Below are positions 7,381 through 14,357 of a stretch of 22,372 nucleotides of DNA, one piece after another; positions within the stretch are counted from its first letter, which is position 1; the number at the start of each line of letters is the position of its first letter. Source of the stretch: an uncultured Gemmatimonadota bacterium. Its GTDB lineage: Bacteria; Gemmatimonadota; Gemmatimonadetes; Gemmatimonadales; Gemmatimonadaceae. The DNA is taken from NCBI GenBank assembly GCA_946887155.1, contig CAMPKM010000005.1:1-22372 (forward strand), written 5' to 3'. The notes below the pieces were generated by a model. That model ran no database searches and was not told the origin of the DNA. It was given only the letters and a program-made list of their open reading frames with translations. The position numbers and the translations under genes are program-made.

Positions 7381-8015
7381 GTGAAGAACGCTTCGAAACC
7401 TGGCTGAAGGAAAACGCGGACGACTATCATCGCCCGCCGGCCGATGTCCCGCGCGACGAGATGTGGGAGCACATCACCCGTGCTCGTCAGGCGTCATCCG
7501 CGAGGATGGCCGGTCACATCGGACCGCGCGTGTCACCCATGCGGTATGCCGTCGCGGCATCGTTGATCATGGGGGCCGGCATCGGCCTCGGGTACTGGCT
7601 GCGTGGCGGGTCGGACGCGACCCCGGCGCCGTCGGTTGCCACCGTGACGCCCGCCCAGGATTCCGCCATTCGCAACGTCACGTACGAGTTCGCGTCGGTG
7701 CAGCATCTCACGGCCGTGGAAGCGATGCTGACGTCGTACCGGGCAAGCGAAGAATCGGCCTCCGACGCGGCCATGAAGCGATGGGCGCGCGACCTGCTGT
7801 CCAGCACGCGCCTGTTAATGGATTCACCGGCTGGAGAAGACCCCGGCCGTCGTCGGTTGCTCGAGGACCTCGAGTACGTCCTTGCGCGGATCGTCCAACT
7901 CGACCCCAATGCCCCGGCGGAAGATCGCGACATGCTCGACCGCGCGATCGCTCGTGAGCAAGTGCTCACCCGCATACGCTCTTCCATCCCCGCCGGTTTT
8001 TCGAGCGGCAACTGA
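7377..8015 (+). CDS. Single-span membrane protein, candidate anti-sigma factor
   Basis: I recognise no named domain. The 212-residue product has a charged cytoplasmic-type N-terminus of about 55 residues (MSEERFETWLKENADDYH...), one membrane span at about 57-75 (YAVAASLIMGAGIGLGYWL), and a helical C-terminal domain of about 135 residues. Immediate translational coupling to the ECF sigma gene (ATGA overlap, 7377-7380) and this topology fit an anti-sigma factor. It has no cysteine, so it is not a zinc-binding (ZAS) type. ATG 7377 is preferred to ATG 7368, because GGGAG at 7362-7366 is well spaced for 7377 and too close for 7368. The anti-sigma role is inferred from context. A membrane-anchored effector unrelated to sigma control is also possible. 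Confidence 0.75.
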   Translation: MSEERFETWLKENADDYHRPPADVPRDEMWEHITRARQASSARMAGHIGPRVSPMRYAVAASLIMGAGIGLGYWLRGGSDATPAPSVATVTPAQDSAIRNVTYEFASVQHLTAVEAMLTSYRASEESASDAAMKRWARDLLSSTRLLMDSPAGEDPGRRRLLEDLEYVLARIVQLDPNAPAEDRDMLDRAIAREQVLTRIRSSIPAGFSSGN

Positions 8016-8028
8016 GGATTTCTCCATC

Positions 8029-9435
8029 ATGAAACGCACCATCGGTATGTTCACCGCGGTTCTCCTGGCGACGGCCGCCATGCCTGACGAGGCGGCGTCG
8101 CAACAGTTTTCTCGTGAGGCATCGGCATCTGGATCGGCCGGTTTCGTCTTCTCGCAGCAGGGCGATGCCGACATGCGGGAAGCGCGACGGGCCATGGATG
8201 ACGGCAATTTCCGCGACGCCGCGCGGATGTTCGCCAGGATTGCGGAGCGCTATCCGCGCACGACGCAAGCCGCCGACGCCCTGTACAACCAGGCCTTCGC
8301 GCTCTACCGGATCGGAAACTCCAGCAGCCTGTCGAGCGGGCTCGAAGCGCTGCGTGACCTCGATCGCCTCTATCCCACCTCCAACGCCAACCGTGGTGAC
8401 GCCGGTTCGCTCCGCATCAGGATCTGCGACGAGCTGGCACGCCGCGGCGACGAAGCCTGCGCGCGGGAAATCGTGTCGAGTGCGCAAGGCCAGCGCAGTC
8501 CCTCGTCCACGTCTTCTTCCTCGTCGTCATCGCAAGGCCAACAGAACTGCCCGTCAGAGAACGATGACAACGACGAGCGCATCATGGCCCTCAACGCGCT
8601 GCTGAACATGAACTCCGAGGCGGCCGTGCCGATCCTCGAGCGCACGCTCGCGCGGCGCGATGCCTGCTACCGTGCACTCCGCAAGAAGGCGGTGTTCCTG
8701 ATCGCCCAGAAGCGCACCGAGGGCGTGGTCGACATCCTGCTCAAGGTCGCGCGCGAGGACCCGGACCCAGGCGTGCGCGAAGACGCCGTGTTCTGGCTGA
8801 GCAACGTCCGTGACCCGCGCGTCGTCGACGTGCTCGCCGACATGGCGGCCAACGCCAATGACCGGGCGATCCAGGAGAAGGCCATCTTCGCCCTGTCGAA
8901 CACGCGGAGCGAGCGCGCGTCGCAGGTCCTGCGAGACATCGCCCAGAACGACCGCGCCGCGAAAAGCGTCCGGGAACAGGCGATCTTCTGGTTAGGCAAC
9001 CGTCGTGACTCCGAAGCCACCGAGTTCCTCAAGGGATTGTATGCGCGGCTCACCGACGGTGACCTCAAGGAGAAAGTCCTGTTTTCGGTCTCGAACCAGC
9101 GCGCGTCAGGCAGCGGTGCATGGCTGATCGGCATCGCGACCAACGAACGCGAGTCGATCGAACTGCGGAAACAGGCGTTGTTCTGGGCCGGGAATAACCG
9201 GGCCGCGACGGTCACGGAGATCGCGGGGCTCTACGATCGTGTCGCTGGCCGTGAAATGAAGGAGCAGATCATCTTCGTCCTGTCGCAGAACAGGGCCGAA
9301 GCGGCGGTGGACAAGCTCATGGACATCGCGCGCCGCGACAGCGATCGCGACCTGCGCTCGAAGGCTGTCTTCTGGCTGGGCCAGTCGCGCGATCCGCGCG
9401 TGCTGAAGTTCCTGGAGGAGTTGATCAACCGGTGA
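8029..9435 (+). CDS. Exported TPR- and HEAT-repeat protein
   Basis: The 468-residue product begins with a signal peptide (MKRTIGMFTAVLLATAAMP), so it probably acts in the periplasm or on the cell surface. Residues of about 40-140 form TPR-like helical pairs, including DDGNFRDAARMFARIAERYP. A serine-rich linker follows at about 155-170. From about 185 to the end run roughly nine HEAT-like repeats of 31-33 residues with a core such as LRSKAVFWLGQSRDPRV. HEAT solenoids are protein-binding scaffolds with no catalytic residues. ATG 8029 is chosen for its signal peptide and the GAGGA at about 8014-8018; the frame runs open further upstream inside the preceding gene. It follows the membrane protein by 13 bases and overlaps the next HEAT gene as GTGA. 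The binding partner is unknown. Confidence 0.88.
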   Translation: MKRTIGMFTAVLLATAAMPDEAASQQFSREASASGSAGFVFSQQGDADMREARRAMDDGNFRDAARMFARIAERYPRTTQAADALYNQAFALYRIGNSSSLSSGLEALRDLDRLYPTSNANRGDAGSLRIRICDELARRGDEACAREIVSSAQGQRSPSSTSSSSSSSQGQQNCPSENDDNDERIMALNALLNMNSEAAVPILERTLARRDACYRALRKKAVFLIAQKRTEGVVDILLKVAREDPDPGVREDAVFWLSNVRDPRVVDVLADMAANANDRAIQEKAIFALSNTRSERASQVLRDIAQNDRAAKSVREQAIFWLGNRRDSEATEFLKGLYARLTDGDLKEKVLFSVSNQRASGSGAWLIGIATNERESIELRKQALFWAGNNRAATVTEIAGLYDRVAGREMKEQIIFVLSQNRAEAAVDKLMDIARRDSDRDLRSKAVFWLGQSRDPRVLKFLEELINR

Positions 9436-10220
9436 GACATACAGCGTTGGCCCTGATGGCCTGCGCCGGGATCGTGGTTCCCGGCGCCGCCACGGCCCAG
9501 GATGTCCTGTCACGCGTGAACAGCGTGCGCGACGGCGAGGTACGCATGTCCTTTGTCCTGCGGCCCGAAGTCTGCGGATATCGAGACGGCATCAGGTACG
9601 GTTCCGACCGAAACTACGGAAACTGGTCGGACCGCGGGAACCGGGACGTCGAGTACGACTACGACTGCAGCACCGGTCCCGGGCGGCTCGTGGTCGTGCG
9701 CCGCGAAGGTGAGACCACCGACCTGCGATTTTACGTCGGGGGTCGCTGGCGCCCGTCGTCCGCGACCGACCTCGGTATGGTGAGCAGTCGTTCGGCGTCG
9801 GATTACCTGATGCGGCTTGCCGAAACGAGCGATGGCAAGGCAGGTCGTGAAGCAATCTTTCCGGCGACGCTGGTGGATAGCGTGACGATCTGGCCATCGC
9901 TCATGCGCATCGCGCGCAGTGACAGCAGGCCGAGATCGACCAGGCAGCAGGCCACGTTCTGGCTCGGTCACCTCGCCGAGGAACCTGCCACTCGCGGCCT
10001 CACCGAGCTGGTGGGTGATGACACAGTGGATCGTGAAGTTCGCGAGAGCGCCATTTTCGCTCTGTCGCAGCGGCGTGATCGCGAGGGCGTACCGGCGCTC
10101 ATCAACATCGTCCGCACCAGCCGGGATCCGGAACTCAGGAAAAAGGCGCTGTTCTGGCTGGCGAATTCGCGCGATCCGCGGGCATTGGATCTGATCGAGG
10201 AGCTGCTGAACAAACGGTAG
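9432..10220 (+). CDS. Exported protein with C-terminal HEAT repeats
   Basis: The 262-residue product starts at GTG 9432, which overlaps the stop of the upstream HEAT gene. It has a signal peptide ending near AATAQ|D (about residue 23). Residues of about 25-115 form a separate strand-rich domain with two cysteines (PEVCGY and YDCST) that could form a disulfide, and it contains many Tyr, Asp and Arg residues. About three HEAT-like repeats of the same type as its neighbour fill about 160-262, including VRESAIFALSQRRDREGV and LRKKALFWLANSRDPRA. The two proteins share the repeat consensus closely, which suggests divergence from a common repeat module and a joint role. The N-terminal domain is unrecognised. 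A strong terminator 20 bases downstream closes the operon. Confidence 0.85.
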   Translation: MRHTALALMACAGIVVPGAATAQDVLSRVNSVRDGEVRMSFVLRPEVCGYRDGIRYGSDRNYGNWSDRGNRDVEYDYDCSTGPGRLVVVRREGETTDLRFYVGGRWRPSSATDLGMVSSRSASDYLMRLAETSDGKAGREAIFPATLVDSVTIWPSLMRIARSDSRPRSTRQQATFWLGHLAEEPATRGLTELVGDDTVDREVRESAIFALSQRRDREGVPALINIVRTSRDPELRKKALFWLANSRDPRALDLIEELLNKR

Positions 10221-10240
10221 TCCGTAAATTCCGGAACTCC

Positions 10241-10281
10241 AGGCGCCGTCACCGGTCCAACCCGGTGGCGGCGCCTTTGTT
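10241..10281 (+). terminator. Intrinsic terminator closing the sigma/HEAT operon
   Basis: AGGCGCCGTCACCGG (10241-10255) pairs with CCGGTGGCGGCGCCT (10262-10276), with one G-U wobble and a TCCAAC loop, and TTTGTT follows. The 15-base GC-rich stem makes a strong rho-independent terminator directly after the second HEAT gene. Confidence 0.88.
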
Positions 10282-10304
10282 CACGCGCCATCGTTCCTGA
10301 CGCG

Positions 10305-10327
10305 TCAATGGGGTCGGACTCCATTGA
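10305..10327. promoter_or_regulatory. 23-base near-perfect palindrome upstream of the aminotransferase gene
   Basis: TCAATGGGGTC and GACTCCATTGA are 11-base arms around a single central G, with one mismatch. The element lies 28 bases before the aminotransferase start, where an operator could sit. The GGGGTC..GAC core also resembles REP-like short palindromes of GC-rich bacteria. Neither role can be decided here. Confidence 0.45.
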
Positions 10328-10354
10328 TCCCCTAACCTCCGAGCACTGACCTCG

Positions 10355-11335
10355 ATGTCCATTGTCTACCTGAACGGCCAGTTCCTCCGGCGTGAAGAGG
10401 CAAAGCTTTCGGTCGACGAACGCGGGTTCTTCTTTGGCGATGGCGTTTACGAGGTGACCCGGGTGGTTCGAGGCCGGCTTTTCGAGTGGGAACGCCATGG
10501 CCGCCGGCTCGCGCGGGGACTGAAGGAACTGCGCATCGAGGCCGGGTTGAGCATCGACCGGATCCGGTCGCTGCACGAAGAGCTCATCGGCGAGAACGGG
10601 ATGACCGAAGGGCAGGGCACGGTTTACCTGCAAATCACCCGCGGCGCCGCCCCCCGAACACATCATTTTCCTCCCGCGGGCACACCGGCGACGGTTTTTC
10701 TTTCGGCCTCGTCCTTCAACCCACCTAACGACAAGCGTGCCACGGGCGTCCCGGTCGTCACCTATCCGGATTATCGGTGGTCGCGTTGCGACCTGAAGAC
10801 CGTGAACCTGCTCCCCGCGGTCATGGCCAAGCAATTCGCCACCGACCACAGCGCGTTCGAGGCGGTGTTCCTGCGTGAGGCCGTCGTTACCGAGGGATCA
10901 CACACCAACTTCTTCGGTGTGATCGGTGGTGAAGTGCGCACGTATCCGGTGTCGAACTTCATCCTGCCCGGCGTGACGCGCGATGTCGTCGTTGAGATCG
11001 CCCACGAGCTGGGCGTACCGGTGTCCGAAACACCGATTTACCGGCACGACATCGCCACGCTCGAGGAAGCGTTCCTCACCGGCACGACGACCGATGTCAT
11101 GCCGGTCGTTTCCATCGACGGCCAACAGGTCGGTTCTGGCCGGCCAGGAGCGATCACGATGCGGTTGTATGAAGCGCTCGCCAGCCGGCTGGCGAGCGCT
11201 TCATACAACCGCATCGTGATCGCTCCTGGCCGGCCAGAACCGACCTGTTGGCCGTCGATGGAAACGACCGGCATGACATCGGTCGTCGTGCCGGTGAGGA
11301 ACGCTTCCTCGAGCGTGGCGATGTCGTGCCGGTAA
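10355..11335 (+). CDS. dat: D-amino-acid aminotransferase (class IV, PLP), 3' end chimeric across the axis
   Basis: This PLP enzyme interconverts D-alanine and D-glutamate with their 2-oxo acids, supplying D-amino acids for peptidoglycan. The N-terminus (IVYLNGQFL) and DERGFFFGDGVYEV fit class IV aminotransferases. Lys148 in CDLKTVNLLP is the expected PLP-binding lysine and Glu180 in TEGSHTNFF the cofactor-ring glutamate. PRTHHFP, with Arg101 and His103, matches the substrate-carboxylate motif of D-amino-acid transaminases and argues against a branched-chain enzyme. Only 10355-11186 (277 residues, to ...LYEALAS) is genuine. Family members end at roughly 280-290 residues, so about ten native residues are lost. 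After the axis the frame reads its own antisense for 49 residues to the stop at 11335, and this tail is an artefact of the palindrome. No clear Shine-Dalgarno precedes ATG 10355. Confidence 0.88.
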   Translation: MSIVYLNGQFLRREEAKLSVDERGFFFGDGVYEVTRVVRGRLFEWERHGRRLARGLKELRIEAGLSIDRIRSLHEELIGENGMTEGQGTVYLQITRGAAPRTHHFPPAGTPATVFLSASSFNPPNDKRATGVPVVTYPDYRWSRCDLKTVNLLPAVMAKQFATDHSAFEAVFLREAVVTEGSHTNFFGVIGGEVRTYPVSNFILPGVTRDVVVEIAHELGVPVSETPIYRHDIATLEEAFLTGTTTDVMPVVSIDGQQVGSGRPGAITMRLYEALASRLASASYNRIVIAPGRPEPTCWPSMETTGMTSVVVPVRNASSSVAMSCR

Positions 11336-12018
11336 ATCGGTGTTTCGGACACCGGTACGCCCAGCTCGTGGGCGATCTCAACGACGACATCGCGCGTCAC
11401 GCCGGGCAGGATGAAGTTCGACACCGGATACGTGCGCACTTCACCACCGATCACACCGAAGAAGTTGGTGTGTGATCCCTCGGTAACGACGGCCTCACGC
11501 AGGAACACCGCCTCGAACGCGCTGTGGTCGGTGGCGAATTGCTTGGCCATGACCGCGGGGAGCAGGTTCACGGTCTTCAGGTCGCAACGCGACCACCGAT
11601 AATCCGGATAGGTGACGACCGGGACGCCCGTGGCACGCTTGTCGTTAGGTGGGTTGAAGGACGAGGCCGAAAGAAAAACCGTCGCCGGTGTGCCCGCGGG
11701 AGGAAAATGATGTGTTCGGGGGGCGGCGCCGCGGGTGATTTGCAGGTAAACCGTGCCCTGCCCTTCGGTCATCCCGTTCTCGCCGATGAGCTCTTCGTGC
11801 AGCGACCGGATCCGGTCGATGCTCAACCCGGCCTCGATGCGCAGTTCCTTCAGTCCCCGCGCGAGCCGGCGGCCATGGCGTTCCCACTCGAAAAGCCGGC
11901 CTCGAACCACCCGGGTCACCTCGTAAACGCCATCGCCAAAGAAGAACCCGCGTTCGTCGACCGAAAGCTTTGCCTCTTCACGCCGGAGGAACTGGCCGTT
12001 CAGGTAGACAATGGACAT
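11038..12018 (-). CDS. dat: D-amino-acid aminotransferase, mirror copy, 3' end chimeric
   Basis: Mirror of the gene starting at 10355, with an identical predicted protein including the PLP lysine (Lys148) and PRTHHFP motif. Genuine coding is 11187-12018. The 3' part crosses the axis and lies antisense to the left copy, so the two frames overlap by 298 bases, an arrangement that exists only because of the fold-back. Confidence 0.85.
   Translation of the reverse strand: MSIVYLNGQFLRREEAKLSVDERGFFFGDGVYEVTRVVRGRLFEWERHGRRLARGLKELRIEAGLSIDRIRSLHEELIGENGMTEGQGTVYLQITRGAAPRTHHFPPAGTPATVFLSASSFNPPNDKRATGVPVVTYPDYRWSRCDLKTVNLLPAVMAKQFATDHSAFEAVFLREAVVTEGSHTNFFGVIGGEVRTYPVSNFILPGVTRDVVVEIAHELGVPVSETPIYRHDIATLEEAFLTGTTTDVMPVVSIDGQQVGSGRPGAITMRLYEALASRLASASYNRIVIAPGRPEPTCWPSMETTGMTSVVVPVRNASSSVAMSCR
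11161..11212. other. Palindrome axis (fold-back junction)
   Basis: The sequence reads into its own complement at agcc|ggct, between 11186 and 11187, with zero spacer. The junction lies near the 3' end of a D-amino-acid aminotransferase gene and is not at a gene boundary, transposon end or replication feature. The short self-complementary core ccagccggctgg is produced by the join, or may have been partly native and helped a strand fold back; the sequence cannot tell which. Confidence 0.9.
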
Positions 12019-12045
12019 CGAGGTCAGTGCTCGGAGGTTAGGGGA

Positions 12046-12068
12046 TCAATGGAGTCCGACCCCATTGA
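12046..12068. promoter_or_regulatory. 23-base near-perfect palindrome, mirror copy
   Basis: Same 11-base arms around one central base as at 10305-10327, upstream of the mirrored aminotransferase gene. Confidence 0.45.
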
Positions 12069-12091
12069 CGCGTCAGGAACGATGGCGCGTG

Positions 12092-12132
12092 AACAAAGGC
12101 GCCGCCACCGGGTTGGACCGGTGACGGCGCCT
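12092..12132 (-). terminator. Intrinsic terminator of the sigma/HEAT operon, mirror copy
   Basis: Complement of the hairpin at 10241-10281: a 15-base GC-rich stem with a T tract on the minus strand, just after the mirrored second HEAT gene. Confidence 0.88.
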
Positions 12133-12152
12133 GGAGTTCCGGAATTTACGGA

Positions 12153-12941
12153 CTACCGTTTGTTCAGCAGCTCCTCGATCAGATCCAATGCCCGCGGATC
12201 GCGCGAATTCGCCAGCCAGAACAGCGCCTTTTTCCTGAGTTCCGGATCCCGGCTGGTGCGGACGATGTTGATGAGCGCCGGTACGCCCTCGCGATCACGC
12301 CGCTGCGACAGAGCGAAAATGGCGCTCTCGCGAACTTCACGATCCACTGTGTCATCACCCACCAGCTCGGTGAGGCCGCGAGTGGCAGGTTCCTCGGCGA
12401 GGTGACCGAGCCAGAACGTGGCCTGCTGCCTGGTCGATCTCGGCCTGCTGTCACTGCGCGCGATGCGCATGAGCGATGGCCAGATCGTCACGCTATCCAC
12501 CAGCGTCGCCGGAAAGATTGCTTCACGACCTGCCTTGCCATCGCTCGTTTCGGCAAGCCGCATCAGGTAATCCGACGCCGAACGACTGCTCACCATACCG
12601 AGGTCGGTCGCGGACGACGGGCGCCAGCGACCCCCGACGTAAAATCGCAGGTCGGTGGTCTCACCTTCGCGGCGCACGACCACGAGCCGCCCGGGACCGG
12701 TGCTGCAGTCGTAGTCGTACTCGACGTCCCGGTTCCCGCGGTCCGACCAGTTTCCGTAGTTTCGGTCGGAACCGTACCTGATGCCGTCTCGATATCCGCA
12801 GACTTCGGGCCGCAGGACAAAGGACATGCGTACCTCGCCGTCGCGCACGCTGTTCACGCGTGACAGGACATCCTGGGCCGTGGCGGCGCCGGGAACCACG
12901 ATCCCGGCGCAGGCCATCAGGGCCAACGCTGTATGTCTCAC
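12153..12941 (-). CDS. Exported protein with C-terminal HEAT repeats, mirror copy
   Basis: Mirror of 9432-10220. The same 262 residues are read: a signal peptide, an unrecognised two-cysteine domain, then about three HEAT-like repeats. The GTG start overlaps the stop of the mirrored TPR/HEAT gene by 4 bases. No sequence change marks this as an independent paralogue. Confidence 0.82.
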   Translation of the reverse strand: MRHTALALMACAGIVVPGAATAQDVLSRVNSVRDGEVRMSFVLRPEVCGYRDGIRYGSDRNYGNWSDRGNRDVEYDYDCSTGPGRLVVVRREGETTDLRFYVGGRWRPSSATDLGMVSSRSASDYLMRLAETSDGKAGREAIFPATLVDSVTIWPSLMRIARSDSRPRSTRQQATFWLGHLAEEPATRGLTELVGDDTVDREVRESAIFALSQRRDREGVPALINIVRTSRDPELRKKALFWLANSRDPRALDLIEELLNKR

Positions 12942-14344
12942 CGGTTGATCAACTCCTCCAGGAACTTCAGCACGCGCGGATCGCGCGACTGGCCCAGCCA
13001 GAAGACAGCCTTCGAGCGCAGGTCGCGATCGCTGTCGCGGCGCGCGATGTCCATGAGCTTGTCCACCGCCGCTTCGGCCCTGTTCTGCGACAGGACGAAG
13101 ATGATCTGCTCCTTCATTTCACGGCCAGCGACACGATCGTAGAGCCCCGCGATCTCCGTGACCGTCGCGGCCCGGTTATTCCCGGCCCAGAACAACGCCT
13201 GTTTCCGCAGTTCGATCGACTCGCGTTCGTTGGTCGCGATGCCGATCAGCCATGCACCGCTGCCTGACGCGCGCTGGTTCGAGACCGAAAACAGGACTTT
13301 CTCCTTGAGGTCACCGTCGGTGAGCCGCGCATACAATCCCTTGAGGAACTCGGTGGCTTCGGAGTCACGACGGTTGCCTAACCAGAAGATCGCCTGTTCC
13401 CGGACGCTTTTCGCGGCGCGGTCGTTCTGGGCGATGTCTCGCAGGACCTGCGACGCGCGCTCGCTCCGCGTGTTCGACAGGGCGAAGATGGCCTTCTCCT
13501 GGATCGCCCGGTCATTGGCGTTGGCCGCCATGTCGGCGAGCACGTCGACGACGCGCGGGTCACGGACGTTGCTCAGCCAGAACACGGCGTCTTCGCGCAC
13601 GCCTGGGTCCGGGTCCTCGCGCGCGACCTTGAGCAGGATGTCGACCACGCCCTCGGTGCGCTTCTGGGCGATCAGGAACACCGCCTTCTTGCGGAGTGCA
13701 CGGTAGCAGGCATCGCGCCGCGCGAGCGTGCGCTCGAGGATCGGCACGGCCGCCTCGGAGTTCATGTTCAGCAGCGCGTTGAGGGCCATGATGCGCTCGT
13801 CGTTGTCATCGTTCTCTGACGGGCAGTTCTGTTGGCCTTGCGATGACGACGAGGAAGAAGACGTGGACGAGGGACTGCGCTGGCCTTGCGCACTCGACAC
13901 GATTTCCCGCGCGCAGGCTTCGTCGCCGCGGCGTGCCAGCTCGTCGCAGATCCTGATGCGGAGCGAACCGGCGTCACCACGGTTGGCGTTGGAGGTGGGA
14001 TAGAGGCGATCGAGGTCACGCAGCGCTTCGAGCCCGCTCGACAGGCTGCTGGAGTTTCCGATCCGGTAGAGCGCGAAGGCCTGGTTGTACAGGGCGTCGG
14101 CGGCTTGCGTCGTGCGCGGATAGCGCTCCGCAATCCTGGCGAACATCCGCGCGGCGTCGCGGAAATTGCCGTCATCCATGGCCCGTCGCGCTTCCCGCAT
14201 GTCGGCATCGCCCTGCTGCGAGAAGACGAAACCGGCCGATCCAGATGCCGATGCCTCACGAGAAAACTGTTGCGACGCCGCCTCGTCAGGCATGGCGGCC
14301 GTCGCCAGGAGAACCGCGGTGAACATACCGATGGTGCGTTTCAT
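12938..14344 (-). CDS. Exported TPR- and HEAT-repeat protein, mirror copy
   Basis: Mirror of 8029-9435. It encodes the same 468-residue protein with a signal peptide, TPR-like helices, a serine-rich linker and about nine HEAT-like repeats. Identity to the left copy argues against natural gene duplication, because repeat proteins of this kind normally diverge quickly. Confidence 0.85.
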   Translation of the reverse strand: MKRTIGMFTAVLLATAAMPDEAASQQFSREASASGSAGFVFSQQGDADMREARRAMDDGNFRDAARMFARIAERYPRTTQAADALYNQAFALYRIGNSSSLSSGLEALRDLDRLYPTSNANRGDAGSLRIRICDELARRGDEACAREIVSSAQGQRSPSSTSSSSSSSQGQQNCPSENDDNDERIMALNALLNMNSEAAVPILERTLARRDACYRALRKKAVFLIAQKRTEGVVDILLKVAREDPDPGVREDAVFWLSNVRDPRVVDVLADMAANANDRAIQEKAIFALSNTRSERASQVLRDIAQNDRAAKSVREQAIFWLGNRRDSEATEFLKGLYARLTDGDLKEKVLFSVSNQRASGSGAWLIGIATNERESIELRKQALFWAGNNRAATVTEIAGLYDRVAGREMKEQIIFVLSQNRAEAAVDKLMDIARRDSDRDLRSKAVFWLGQSRDPRVLKFLEELINR

Positions 14345-14357
14345 GATGGAGAAATCC

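Larger units (their letters stand above)
1..11186 (+). repeat. Left arm of a window-spanning perfect inverted repeat
   Basis: This half is the reverse complement of 11187-22372. The first bases, tctcgtatcgattcgcggg, are matched by the complement at the extreme right end, and all genes recur mirrored with identical predicted proteins. There is no spacer and no flanking unique DNA. Natural palindromes of this size are unstable in bacteria, so a fold-back read, a missed hairpin adapter or an assembler joining both strands is the likely cause. Confidence 0.97.

Noticed and set aside
7882..8028. In-frame upstream extension of the TPR/HEAT gene, starting at 7882
   Set aside because: It overlaps the preceding gene. 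ATG 8029 has a Shine-Dalgarno sequence and begins a proper signal peptide, which the extension would bury.
9432..9500. Lipoprotein signal in the second HEAT protein (LMAC near residue 11)
   Set aside because: The cysteine is too near the N-terminus for a normal signal-peptidase II site, and a standard signal-peptidase I site follows at AATAQ.
3..11186. Natural gene duplication giving two copies of tig, clpP, clpX and the other genes
   Set aside because: Identical predicted proteins and the intergenic DNA spot-checked show no divergence, and the boundaries coincide with the window ends. True paralogues would differ.
11524..12405. Long open frame of 293 residues antisense to the mirrored aminotransferase and HEAT genes, with its twin at 9968-10849
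   Set aside because: It spans two genes, a terminator and a palindrome on the opposite strand and has no family motif. It is a shadow.
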